Part shown: piece by piece, positions 1-6,983 of the stretch
Layout of the letters: each line of letters starts with the position of its first letter
Position numbering within the stretch: the first letter of the stretch is position 1
Assembly: GCA_963760715.1 (NCBI GenBank)
Contig: CAVXDY010000005.1
Location: 1 to 64,000, forward strand
Origin: CAVXDY01 sp963760715
Lineage (GTDB): Bacteria > Actinomycetota > Thermoleophilia > Miltoncostaeales > Miltoncostaeaceae
Direction of reading: 5' to 3'
Length of the DNA: 64,000 nucleotides
Translations under genes and position numbers: made by a program
Notes under the pieces: model-generated
Told to the model about the DNA's origin: nothing
The model's input: only the letters and a program-made list of their open reading frames with translations
The model's database searches: none

Positions 1-392
1 CTCGGGTCCGCCCGGCCCAAGTGCATCTCCGTGCGCTGAGATCGCCTGAGGTGCTCCGAGGTCGCGCCCGCGGGGTCACAGCGGGGTCACGCTGGGTAGA
101 GCCCGGACGCACGGGCGCCGCCGGCTCGAGTCCGAACATCCGCGCGAGCGCCGCGGGCTCGTCGAACCGCCCGGGAGCGGCGACGAACCGTTTGCGGTCC
201 TGCTTCATGACGGCACCAAGGGCTGCCGCGCCGCCACGAGGTGGCGTCGAGGGAGGGATCGCGGAAACGATCACCGCGCCCAGAACCATCCGTATCGAGC
301 GCACCCATCCGTGGCCCCGAGCTCGAGAAAGGTCAATCCGCCGGGGGTCTCCGTGCGACTCCTCGGGCCGGACCGCACGCCCATCATGAATA
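1..392. other. left-edge stretch with no certain gene
   Basis: No convincing complete gene is seen here. The stretch carries one copy of an approximately 70-bp direct repeat (21-91). A minus-strand reading frame starting at 208 (MKQDRKRFVAAPGRF...) runs off the left edge. Its distal part is simply the antisense of the repeat, so it may be a truncated or spurious gene. The plus-strand frames read through the repeat and look like shadows. Confidence 0.5.
21..91 (+). repeat. direct repeat copy 1 (att-arm-like)
   Basis: This segment matches 3861-3930 over about 70 bp, with a fully identical 26-bp core at 31-56 (copy 2: 3871-3896). It ends in two closely spaced GGGGTCAC units. Direct repeats with internal short tandem units, lying near a tRNA-derived attachment sequence, resemble arm sites of tyrosine recombinases. 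That role is inferred. Confidence 0.7.
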
Positions 393-1316
393 TCAGGCGG
401 TCTCCTCGACCTCGTCGTGCTCGCCTGCGAGCGTGGCGTTGAGGATTGCTCCGCCCACCATCAGGCGGGCGATGATGTAGAGCCAGAGCAGAAGCGTCAG
501 GGCCGCGCCGATCGCCCCGTAGAGCGAGGCCGCGCGCTCTGCCCGCCCGGCGAGGTAGTAGACCGTGAAGAGGTGCAGTCCCTGCACGCCCACCGCGACC
601 AGCAGCGCGCCGGGCATGAGGGCGCGCGCGGGCACCCCGCGGTGGGGCAGCCGGGACGAGACGGCGACCCAGACGACGAAGTAGACGGCCGTCATCGCGA
701 GGAGGGCGATCAGGCCGCCGGCGAATGAAACGCTGCGCAGCCACCCGATCAGAAACGACACCAGGAGCAGCCCGATCGCGATCCCCATGAGCGACAGGGA
801 CGCCTTGGGCAGGTTCCGGGCGCGTGACGGAGGGATCCCCCAGGCCGCGGCGTGGCTGATGCGCAGCGCCCGAACCACGCCGATGCCCGCGTAGAGGGCG
901 CCCAACAGCCCGATGAGCAGCGCTATCCACCAGCCCCTCTGGTGGGCGCCGTCGCTGATCGTCTCCGCGATGAAGCCCTGCAGGCCCACGTGTGCGGAGA
1001 TCTCGTTGGGCGTGCCATCGTCGAGGCTGGTGAGGGCCCCGAGCGCGCCGACCAGGAACAGCGAGAAGGGCAGGAGCCAGAAGAACAGCCGGTACGCCAG
1101 GGCGCCGGCGATCAGGCCGCCCAACCGCGCGCGGTCACGCTCGAAGAGATCGAAGCCCAGCGTGACCGGACGCGAGCGCCCCCGCTCCTCCTCGGCCCAC
1201 CGCCGGGCGCCCTCCGCCTTCGCACGGGCATTCTCGGCCAGCGCGCGCCCCCGGTCGGCCGCGACCGCGCGGCGGCGGCGGGCACCGGGGGCTTCGTCAT
1301 GAGGAGTCTCAGCCAC
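393..1316 (-). CDS. YihY/BrkB family inner-membrane protein
   Basis: Encodes about 307 residues. A basic, Ala/Arg-rich cytoplasmic N-terminus of about 60 residues is followed by several hydrophobic segments, including LGGLIAGALAYRLFFWLLPF, a segment around WWIALLIGLLGALYAGIGVV, and a C-terminal ALTLLLWLYIIARLMVGGAI. This order and the AYRLFFWLLPF and LYGAIGAAL elements are typical of the YihY/BrkB (UPF0761) family, whose exact role is unsettled. The GTG at 1316 is chosen because the long upstream extension of the open frame is low-complexity and antisense to other genes; it has only a weak GGCGGA ribosome site. The tail is acidic (EHDEVEETA). The family assignment is good; the start is less certain. 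Confidence 0.82.
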   Translation of the reverse strand: MAETPHDEAPGARRRRAVAADRGRALAENARAKAEGARRWAEEERGRSRPVTLGFDLFERDRARLGGLIAGALAYRLFFWLLPFSLFLVGALGALTSLDDGTPNEISAHVGLQGFIAETISDGAHQRGWWIALLIGLLGALYAGIGVVRALRISHAAAWGIPPSRARNLPKASLSLMGIAIGLLLVSFLIGWLRSVSFAGGLIALLAMTAVYFVVWVAVSSRLPHRGVPARALMPGALLVAVGVQGLHLFTVYYLAGRAERAASLYGAIGAALTLLLWLYIIARLMVGGAILNATLAGEHDEVEETA

Positions 1317-1348
1317 CGGTGGTGTCCGCCCGCTCCCGCGTCGTCGGG

Positions 1349-1492
1349 TCAGCCCAGAGCCTTGAGCTTCAGATCGATGAGATCGTCCTTGGTGATCGCA
1401 CCGCTGTCGAGCAGGCTCTTGGCGTGGGCGATCGCCTGCGCCGGGCCGCCCGAGCCGACGATGTCTCTTACGTTCTCGTTCACAGGTGGCAT
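1349..1492 (-). CDS. SHOCT-like short helical protein
   Basis: A 47-residue protein starting MPPVNENVRDIVGSGG and ending AKSLLDSGAITKDDLIDLKL plus KALG. The C-terminal LLDSGAIT-x-D-DL pattern is the SHOCT (short C-terminal) motif, found alone or at the end of many bacterial proteins and thought to mediate oligomerisation. It lies just upstream of, and on the same strand as, the BrkB-family membrane gene, with 32 nt between them, so the two may be co-transcribed. There is no clear ribosome-binding site. The frame is open further upstream, but the upstream residues are unconvincing. Confidence 0.6.
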   Translation of the reverse strand: MPPVNENVRDIVGSGGPAQAIAHAKSLLDSGAITKDDLIDLKLKALG

Positions 1493-1700
1493 ACCAGATT
1501 GCCGAGGGTGGTCCGGTAGTGCTTGCAGCTTCCCTGCCCGGGCTTGCGGCATGTCCGTAGAAGCGACTCGGCTTGATCCGGTTGCGCGCGAGGTTGGCCG
1601 TCTGGGACTCTGGCGCTCGGCAGGCTCGAGCGGACCTCCGAGGGAGGGGCAGCACACTCGGATGCCGGCCGCCCACGAAACCCGTCACGAGGAATCTGAT

Positions 1701-2033
1701 ATGGCTGAAGACACAGAAGACACGCCGGTCCTCGACACCCTCGCGGCGATGACCGCCGTGTCGGTCGAGCAGTGCGATCTTGATCCGCGCGAGCTGATGC
1801 TTGCCCGCATCGCCGCGCTCGTCGCTGTCGATGCGCCGCCGGTCTCGTACCTGCTCAACGCCGGCGCCGCCAGCGACGTCGGGGTCACGCTCGAGGACGT
1901 CCAAGGCATCCTCATCGCCGTCGCACCCGTCGTCGGCACCCCCAGGATCATGTCCGCAGCCGGCAACATCACGCGAGCCCTCGGCTTCGCGATCGCGGTG
2001 GCGGAGGCGGAGCTCGAGGAGGACGCAGGCTGA
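1701..2033 (+). CDS. carboxymuconolactone decarboxylase-like protein
   Basis: A 110-residue protein. The pattern LDPRELMLARIAALVAVDAP, then a helix with LNAGAASDVGVTLEDVQGIL, then VGTPRIMSAAGNITRA matches the all-helical carboxymuconolactone decarboxylase/AhpD-like fold. The CxxC redox pair of AhpD is absent, so alkylhydroperoxidase activity is unlikely and the substrate cannot be named. The ATG at 1701 is preceded by GAGGA at good spacing; an in-frame ATG 40 nt upstream exists but has less support. The C-terminus is acidic. It appears monocistronic. Confidence 0.75.
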   Translation: MAEDTEDTPVLDTLAAMTAVSVEQCDLDPRELMLARIAALVAVDAPPVSYLLNAGAASDVGVTLEDVQGILIAVAPVVGTPRIMSAAGNITRALGFAIAVAEAELEEDAG

Positions 2034-2216
2034 GCCGCTCCCCTTCGGCGCACGTCGCGTCGCGTCGTGCGCCGCAGGTGATTGCACCGCCGCCGCGCGC
2101 CCCCGGAGAGGGCACGCGCGGCGTATCCCTCACGCGAGTGCCGCCACGGCAATCCGTGGCGCCGACGAGCCGGCGAGGGCCGCGCACCGTCGAATACGAG
2201 ACAAAGGTGACTGGCA

Positions 2217-2744
2217 ATGGCTGTTGACACATTTATGGTCTACGTGGGCGTCTACGACAGCGTCGACGCCGCCAAGGCCGACTACCAGGCGGTCCACGAC
2301 CTCCACACGAAGGACGGGCTGATCGGCGCCTACGACGCGGCGGTGATCGAGCGCAAGGAGAACGGCAAGGTCAAGATCGTGAAGAAGCACGAGACCCCCA
2401 CCCGGGTCGGCGGCGTGGGCGGCGGGACGCTCGGGCTCGCCACGGGTCTGGTGATCGCGCTCTTTCCGGCGGCCGCCATCGGCGGCGGCCTGCTGGCCGC
2501 GACGACGGCCGGCGGGGCGGCGCTCGGCGCGGTCGCCGGGCACGCGGCGGCGGGGATGAGCCGCAAGGACCTCAAGGAGCTGGGCGAGCACCTCGACAAG
2601 GGCCAGGCCGGCCTGGTCGTGGTGGCGGTGTCGGACCTCGGGTCGGACATTACGGCCGCCATGACGCAGGCCGACAAGGTGGAGCAGAAGGAGCTCACGG
2701 CCGACGTCAACGAGATCAAGAAGGACGCCGAGGAGGATATCTGA
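2217..2744 (+). CDS. DUF1269 family protein
   Basis: Encodes 175 residues. An N-terminal alpha/beta part (MVYVGVYDSVDAAKADYQAV, a KDGLIGAYDAAVI strand, and KIVKKHE) precedes a Gly/Ala-rich hydrophobic hairpin at about residues 60-110 (GGGTLGLATGLVIAL, AAAIGGGLLAATTAGGAALG). A second alpha/beta element (GQAGLVVVAVSDLG) ends in a charged helix. This architecture matches DUF1269 proteins, which are membrane-interacting and of unknown function. The ATG at 2217 has an AAAGGTGA site upstream. A perfect GC palindrome follows the stop. Confidence 0.8.
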   Translation: MAVDTFMVYVGVYDSVDAAKADYQAVHDLHTKDGLIGAYDAAVIERKENGKVKIVKKHETPTRVGGVGGGTLGLATGLVIALFPAAAIGGGLLAATTAGGAALGAVAGHAAAGMSRKDLKELGEHLDKGQAGLVVVAVSDLGSDITAAMTQADKVEQKELTADVNEIKKDAEEDI

Positions 2745-2762
2745 GCGCCCGCCGGCGGGCGC
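2745..2762 (+). terminator. GC palindrome after the DUF1269 gene
   Basis: An 18-nt perfect palindrome (GCGCCCGCC/GGCGGGCGC) starts right after the TGA. It lacks a T-tract, so it is a terminator-like hairpin rather than a canonical intrinsic terminator. Confidence 0.4.
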
Positions 2763-3083
2763 GTGATCCTCGAGCGCCGGGGTGGTGCGGGGCCACACCC
2801 GCAGCGCCCCGAGAGATCGCCCGCCTCGAGAAGGGCGGGATGAGGCTGGGGCATCGGGACGGGCGCGGGTCGCCCCAGTACCGGACGGTTCCTTTGGAGC
2901 CCCGTCCGGTGCTCCTTGCCCGCGTCCCGTAGGGCGCGTGGGCGCGGCCAGTCGCTCGGCGCCGCGCCGACCGGGGGGCCGTCCGCTGCTGGCCGCATCC
3001 GCGTAGGAGGGCGCCCGGCCCGTCCGGTGTTATTGACGACTACTCGTGGGCCCCAGGCTCACCTCCCCGGGTCGGCAGCCGGA
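2763..3083. other. intergenic stretch, nothing recognised
   Basis: About 320 bp between the hairpin after the DUF1269 gene and the convergent small gene on the minus strand. Short open frames here are low-complexity Arg/Gly/Pro shadows. No promoter, repeat or RNA gene was recognised. Confidence 0.5.
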
Positions 3084-3440
3084 TCAGGTCGAGCGGCGGA
3101 CCGTCATCAGGCCGGCCAGCGCCGCGCGGGCGCGCCGGCGGCCGCGGTCCACCAGGTACTGCGCCTCCATGCGCAGCTGGTGGCGCGCGACGAGCACGTC
3201 GAGCTCGCGGCAGGTGCGCGCCGCGGCCACCCGGTCGCGGGTGCGTGCGTAGCGCTCCACCGCGCGGGCGCTGCGCCGCGAGCGGTCGTCGGCCGCGAGG
3301 GCGTCGCAGGCCGCGCCGGCCAGCTCGTCGAGCACCGCCTCCGCGCGCAGACGCGCACGCCTCAGGGCGGCCCGGCGCGCCACGACCACCCGCAGGGCCA
3401 CCGCGGCCGCGAGCCCGGCGATGACGAGGACCTCGATCAT
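3084..3440 (-). CDS. small membrane-anchored helical protein, unknown
   Basis: Encodes 118 residues. The N-terminal MIEVLVIAGLAAAVALRVVV is one hydrophobic segment; the remainder is a long, Arg/Ala-rich helical region (RRARLRAEAVLDELAGAACD, then a second helix with YARTRDRVAAARTCRELDVL). It looks like a membrane-anchored cytoplasmic helical protein. No family is recognised. A TACGTT box at 3447-3452 lies 6 nt before the ATG, the near-leaderless arrangement seen throughout this window, which supports both the start and the gene. Confidence 0.6.
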   Translation of the reverse strand: MIEVLVIAGLAAAVALRVVVARRAALRRARLRAEAVLDELAGAACDALAADDRSRRSARAVERYARTRDRVAAARTCRELDVLVARHQLRMEAQYLVDRGRRRARAALAGLMTVRRST

Positions 3441-3446
3441 GTGCCT

Positions 3447-3452
3447 AACGTA
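3447..3452 (-). promoter_or_regulatory. -10-like box, near-leaderless
   Basis: TACGTT, 6 nt before the ATG at 3440. It fits the TANNNT -10 pattern at leaderless spacing. Confidence 0.5.
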
Positions 3453-3695
3453 GCGCCCCGGGCGCGGCGGTCGTCACACCCGTAGGGCCCGAGTTCGCGG
3501 GCGGAGTGGCGGATGGTCTCGCCGGTGCATTTGGGGCCGATAGCCTCCGGGTGCCACGGCCCGGGGCGGGGCGGCGGAACGTCGCCGGGCCACTTTGTGT
3601 CCGCATCGGCCACGCTACCCCTTGCCTTGAACCCCGCACAAAGAGAAACCACGATAGAACCACGGCGGCGGGAGGGGCCAACGAGAGAGAAGGCG

Positions 3696-3721
3696 GAAAG
3701 CCCTGAACAATCAGGGCTTTC
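3696..3721. terminator. perfect 11-bp hairpin beside the tRNA fragment
   Basis: GAAAGCCCTGA pairs perfectly with TCAGGGCTTTC across a 4-nt loop. A sibling hairpin (GAAAGCCC/GGGCTTTC) sits at 8011-8036 in the same position relative to the intact tRNA-Asn, so it is the tRNA-downstream terminator element carried at both ends of the island. Confidence 0.65.
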
Positions 3722-3726
3722 GCGTA

Positions 3727-3769
3727 CTCCTCGGGCAGGACTCGAACCTGCAACCCTCCGGTTAACAGC
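3727..3769 (-). repeat. displaced 3' half of tRNA-Asn (distal att)
   Basis: Forty-three bases identical to 8042-8084: discriminator base, acceptor 3' strand, T arm, variable region and anticodon 3' stem up to the GTT anticodon. The 5' half of the tRNA is missing, so this is not a functional tRNA but an attachment-site duplicate. Confidence 0.85.
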
Positions 3770-3773
3770 TCGG

Positions 3774-3791
3774 CCCCGGCGAAAGCCGGGG
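3774..3791. other. GAAA-tetraloop hairpin with competing arm
   Basis: CCCCGGC-GAAA-GCCGGGG forms a perfect 7-bp stem with a GNRA loop. A second CCCCGG at 3797-3802 could pair with the same 3' arm, giving two mutually exclusive folds. No associated gene is evident. Confidence 0.35.
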
Positions 3792-3860
3792 TCGAGCCCC
3801 GGATCCTTCATCGGATGCAGGATTCCGCGTCAGCGCTGGGATCGGGGTCCGTCCGCCGAG

Positions 3861-3930
3861 ATGCATTTCGGTGCGCTGAGATCGCCTGAGGTGCTCTGAG
3901 ATCGCGCCGGTGGGGTCACGTGGGGTCACG
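3861..3930 (+). repeat. direct repeat copy 2 (att-arm-like)
   Basis: Partner of 21-91. Internally it contains CTGAGATCGC twice and a tandem TGGGGTCACG doublet at 3911-3930. It lies about 90 bp inside the island from the displaced tRNA fragment, the position expected for integrase arm-binding sites. Confidence 0.7.
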
Positions 3931-4086
3931 CGGGGGCCGCCCGCGGCGGTGTGATGGCGAGGATGGCGGCTGCTGCGACGTCCTGCTTGCGGGCTTCGGT
4001 CGCGCTATGCGCTACGCCGGTCTCGCATCCCACGGCGGGCCGGACAATCGTTTGACCCGAGCCCCCGGTGGGCGCACCCTGCCCAC

Positions 4087-4485
4087 ATGATCCAGGCCGT
4101 GATCGGCGTCGTGCTCGTCATCCTCTTGATCGCGAGCAGGGCGGCGGATGAGGCGGAGGACGAGCGCCGCGAGGCCGCGGGGGACGGCGAGTCGCAGTCG
4201 GAGTCGTGGCGGAGCAGGGTCGGCGCGATGGCGGGGGCCATCCTCCTGATGCCCCTGGGCCTGCTCCTCACGTTCCCGGAGATCCTCTTCACGGACGGCC
4301 CAGCCTGGTGGTGGTTGTGGCTGGGGGGCGCGGTGGCGTACGGCGCGTTCCTAGTCATGGCAGCCCTCGGTGAGGCACACGGCGACGCCGGGCAATCCGC
4401 CGACGACGAGGACATCCTTCACGGCGACCTTGGGGCGATCCTCAGGCGTCAGATGCCGGGGGCGGCTGACATCGATCCCCCCTAG
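4087..4485 (+). CDS. small membrane protein, unknown
   Basis: A 132-residue protein with three hydrophobic segments: IQAVIGVVLVILLIA at the N-terminus, MAGAILLMPLGLLLTF around residues 55-70, and WWLWLGGAVAYGAFLVMAA around residues 76-95. A charged loop (DEAEDERREAAGDGESQSES) separates the first and second. The tail is acidic (GQSADDEDILHGDLGAIL). No family is recognised. It is the first intact gene inside the tRNA-Asn island and is followed 12 nt later by a decayed chain of small genes. No ribosome-binding site is obvious before the ATG. Confidence 0.6.
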   Translation: MIQAVIGVVLVILLIASRAADEAEDERREAAGDGESQSESWRSRVGAMAGAILLMPLGLLLTFPEILFTDGPAWWWLWLGGAVAYGAFLVMAALGEAHGDAGQSADDEDILHGDLGAILRRQMPGAADIDPP

Positions 4486-4497
4486 CTCCCGGACCCG

Positions 4498-4825
4498 TTG
4501 TCCGAGGGCTCCGCCCGCAGGCACGCCGAGGGCTGTATCTCGGATGACGTGCGGGAGGCAATCACGGGGCGGCGCCGGGACCGGCTCGCGGACCTCTCGG
4601 ACAAGCTCCTCGCCGCCACCGAGCGGGTGGTGGAGGCCAAGCGCCCGAGCGCGGCGGACCTCTCCGCCGTCGCTCGGTCGTGGAGGTTCGGGCGCGCCTG
4701 GAGGGGCGGACCGTGCCCTACGTGGCGACCTGGCGCGCCGAGGCGCCGGTCAAGTCCCGGGCGCTCCCGCTCGCCCGCTGATCGCCGACCTGGCCGACCT
4801 GGACGATGACGAGGGCGAGAGGTGA
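4498..4825 (+). pseudogene. frameshifted small gene, phage-like
   Basis: Three reading frames each carry part of one plausible protein. Frame 1 from a TTG at 4498 encodes CISDDVREAITGRRRDRLAD, LLAATERVVEAKRPSAADL and then AVARS. The third frame continues with VEVRARLEGRTVPYVATWRA and ends at a TGA near 4780. The second frame supplies PLIADLADLDDDEGER, ending at a TGA that overlaps the GTG of the next gene as GTGA. The preserved overlap implies the last segment was once the true C-terminus. At least two indels are needed to join the pieces. No family is recognised; small acidic/basic proteins in GTGA-coupled chains are common in phage and integrative elements. Assembly error is an alternative. 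Confidence 0.45.
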
Positions 4826-5031
4826 GCGATCCGCCGCGCGCACGCATGGCGGACCTGATCCCGGACGACGCGGCGTTGGAGGTCATGGGCGGGATCGCGA
4901 TGATCCTTCAGCGCGGCGAGGAGGTTACGCTGGAGAACGTGCGCGCCGAGGTCCGGGCACAGCGCGCGTGGGAGCGGACGCATGTGGGGCCTCACCGGCC
5001 CGCGCCCACCGCGGGGAGACTCCCGGAGTGA
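4822..5031 (+). CDS. small protein of unknown function (island)
   Basis: A 69-residue protein, GTG start. The recognisable body is DAALEVMGGIAMILQRGEEV, continuing TLENVRAEVRAQRAWERTHV, which is helical and charged. The GTG overlaps the TGA of the preceding decayed gene, and its own TGA overlaps the GTG at 5028, so it sits in the middle of a translationally coupled three-gene chain whose two neighbours are frameshifted. No family is recognised. It may be a surviving accessory gene of the integrated element or itself no longer functional. Confidence 0.4.
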   Translation: MSDPPRARMADLIPDDAALEVMGGIAMILQRGEEVTLENVRAEVRAQRAWERTHVGPHRPAPTAGRLPE

Positions 5032-5125
5032 GCGAGCCCGCCGACGACCGCGAACTCGCGCCCAGCAGCGGCTCCACGAGGCGATCGAAGGGGCGCTCGC
5101 GCAGTGGGCGACGGCGCCGTGCTAA
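5028..5125 (+). pseudogene. frameshifted small gene, end of island chain
   Basis: The GTG at 5028 (GTGA overlap) opens MSEPADDRELAP, then the frame degenerates into Arg/Ser-rich shadow sequence. In the alternative frame a sensible helix AQQRLHEAIEGALAQWATAP follows and stops at TAA 5123-5125. A single-base shift near 5060 would join them into about 33 residues. Like its two upstream neighbours it seems to be a decaying member of a coupled chain. Confidence 0.35.
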
Positions 5126-5167
5126 GCGCCCCGCCAGTCGCCGAGTCTGCCACCCGCCCTCCTGGGC

Positions 5168-6484
5168 TCAGGGACGCCCGCGCGGCAGGAGGTCGTAGGG
5201 CGTCACGACGAGCTCGGCGGTGTCGTCGACGGCCAGGGCGATCAGCGCGGCGCGCTTCCCGGCGACGACCGACGGGGTGCCGCGGCTGGAGCTGAGGCGA
5301 CGGAGGGCACCCCAGGGCGCGCCGCTGGAGTCGCGGGCGAAGGCGACGTGGCCGTCGGGACCGGGGCCGGTCTCGAGGGACGCCTCGAGGATCACCGGGC
5401 CGAGGCGCGAGCTGGCCGGGGTGAGCGCGAAGGCGCCCTCTTCGAGCGCGCCTGCGTCGGCGACGAGGCGGATGCCGATCGGCCAGTCGGGGTCCACGGG
5501 CGAGAAGCGGCTCGCGAAGAGGTTGCCGTCGAGTGCCGGGTCGGCCCAGGCGGTCATCGCCGTCCCCAGCTTGGACACGGCGACCCCGGTCACCGCTCCG
5601 AAGGTCGGCAGTGGCGTGGCCTCGGCCGTCGGGCCGGGGCCGGTGCGGATGAACGAGCCCGCGCCGCGGGAGGGCTCGGTGAACGTGCTGCTGAACACGG
5701 TCCACGTGACGGCGGCGGCGGTGCCGTCGCCCATGACCGCGCGCGGCCGCCCGACGGTCGGGCCCACGGGCAGGGAGCCCGGCAGGCCGCCCGCGAGCGA
5801 CCTCCACTGGCTGCCGATCGAGTAGCGGGTCGCCGCGCCGATGAGCGTCCGGCCGGGGGCGACCCAGGCGATGACCGCGGCCCCGGCCCGGTTGACCGAC
5901 GCGGCCAGGTCCAGGTCGGCCGACGGCGCAGGGATCGTGAAATCCGGTCCGGACTTCGCCCAGGCACCGCCGGGCGACGCCTGCACGAACAGCCGGACGG
6001 TCACGTCGTCCGGCCTCAGGACGTAGGCGGCCGCGCGGCCGTCCTGGCGCAGCGTGGCCCCGAGCACCCGTCCCGCGGCCGTCGCAGGGAGCTCGGAGGC
6101 GATCACGGCGCCGTTACGTAGAATCCGGGCCACCCGCGCCGGGCCGGCGCCGACGGCCCGGAGGGCAAGGGCGTCGCCGTCGAGGTCCATCGCCAGCGCG
6201 GCGAGGCGGCCGGGCCCGAGCGCCACCGGCGCCGTCCACGCGCCCCGCGGGCCGGTCCGGAGCCGCACGCGCGCGCTTCGCCCGCTCGTCGTCCGGCGTG
6301 TCCAGCCGACGACCGCGTCGTCGTCCATGCTCATCGCCGCGAGGGCCGGCTCGGCGTCGTCCACACTCGTGGCCAGGCGCACCTCGGGGCCCCAGCCGGC
6401 GCCGGGAGGCGCCGCGACCGCGGGCGTACCGGCCAGCGCCAGTGCGGCCGCGGCCCCTATCACGATGCTCATCCGCGCCCGCAC
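5168..6484 (-). CDS. secreted repeat protein, beta-propeller-like
   Basis: About 438 residues. The N-terminus (MSIVIGAAAALALAGTPAVA, cleavage likely after AVAA) is a signal peptide, so it is exported. The mature part contains recurring blocks with a hydrophobic strand ending in Trp: AVVGWTRR, AVIAWVAPG, AAVTWTVF and TAMTAWADP, together with ALAMDLDGDALALRAV, spaced roughly 60-90 residues apart, which suggests a beta-propeller-like fold. No catalytic motif or family is recognised. The GTG at 6484 is preferred because GGGGGCGGGG precedes it; an ATG four codons later (6472) starts the hydrophobic core. It lies in the tRNA-Asn island, convergent with the decayed chain. Confidence 0.7.
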   Translation of the reverse strand: MRARMSIVIGAAAALALAGTPAVAAPPGAGWGPEVRLATSVDDAEPALAAMSMDDDAVVGWTRRTTSGRSARVRLRTGPRGAWTAPVALGPGRLAALAMDLDGDALALRAVGAGPARVARILRNGAVIASELPATAAGRVLGATLRQDGRAAAYVLRPDDVTVRLFVQASPGGAWAKSGPDFTIPAPSADLDLAASVNRAGAAVIAWVAPGRTLIGAATRYSIGSQWRSLAGGLPGSLPVGPTVGRPRAVMGDGTAAAVTWTVFSSTFTEPSRGAGSFIRTGPGPTAEATPLPTFGAVTGVAVSKLGTAMTAWADPALDGNLFASRFSPVDPDWPIGIRLVADAGALEEGAFALTPASSRLGPVILEASLETGPGPDGHVAFARDSSGAPWGALRRLSSSRGTPSVVAGKRAALIALAVDDTAELVVTPYDLLPRGRP

Positions 6485-6983
6485 GGCCCCGCCCCCGGTC
6501 GCCTGCCGCGTTGCGCGCAGCACACCACCCCCCGCCCGGGGCGTCAACCGCTGATAGCGTGGCGCCGTGCCCGTCGCGCAGCCGGCCACCACGCGCCCCG
6601 GGCGGTCCGCGCCGCCTCCTGAAACGGCCGCGAACACCCGATTCGCGACCGCCCCGGGAACCGCATAGAGAAGCTGATCCGGGGCCGCCGCTCCTTCGCG
6701 GGAGGGCGCCGCTCCCTCGCGTGAATCCCGGGTTCATCCGCGCCCCCTGGTAGCGTCCACCGTGCGTCGCTCCTCCAGTCGGCGCACGGTAGAGAAGGGT
6801 CGCCGGGGCCCAGTGCTTCGGGTCGTGCACCAGCAGCCCGTTGGCCAGGGCCATGCCCCCGAGGCGCTCGCTGGGCGGTCAATCTGCCATGGGCTCAGGG
6901 TAGCGGCCCGCCCCGGCGTCGTCCGCTCGCGCCGGCCCCGCCGGCGTGAGAACGTCGGGGTCACCCACGGAGGAGGAAACGCC
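6485..6983. other. intergenic region with a gene remnant
   Basis: About 500 bp between divergent genes. The only recognisable content is a short minus-strand DUF1385-like remnant (6801-6890) preceded by a TACCCT box. The several 100-200-residue open frames here are Arg/Pro/Gly-rich shadows. Confidence 0.5.
6801..6890 (-). pseudogene. DUF1385-like N-terminal remnant
   Basis: From an ATG at 6890 the frame reads MAD, then an in-frame TGA, then PPSERLGGMALANGLLVHDP and KHWA. The segment LGGMAL-x-NGLLVH-x-P-x-xWA resembles the start of DUF1385-family membrane proteins. Similarity then stops abruptly and no transmembrane segments follow. A TACCCT box (6897-6902) lies 6 nt before the ATG, as for intact genes here, so this looks like the promoter-proximal stump of a former gene. 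The family call rests on memory of the motif, and a search is needed. Confidence 0.4.

Larger units (their letters stand above)
3441..4086. other. attachment-site region without genes
   Basis: About 650 bp with no supportable gene. It holds a perfect 11-bp hairpin (3696-3721), a displaced tRNA-Asn 3' half (3727-3769), a GAAA-tetraloop hairpin (3774-3791) and copy 2 of the arm-like direct repeat (3861-3930). Open frames across it merely translate the tRNA fragment and hairpin. Confidence 0.7.

Noticed and set aside
3437..3811. Minus-strand frame containing AVNRRVAGSSPARG
   Set aside because: That peptide is a translation of the tRNA-Asn fragment and flanks, not a protein gene.
6544..6882. Minus-strand 112-codon frame between island genes
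   Set aside because: Arg/Pro-rich without a domain and in a different frame from the DUF1385-like stump that does show family sequence.
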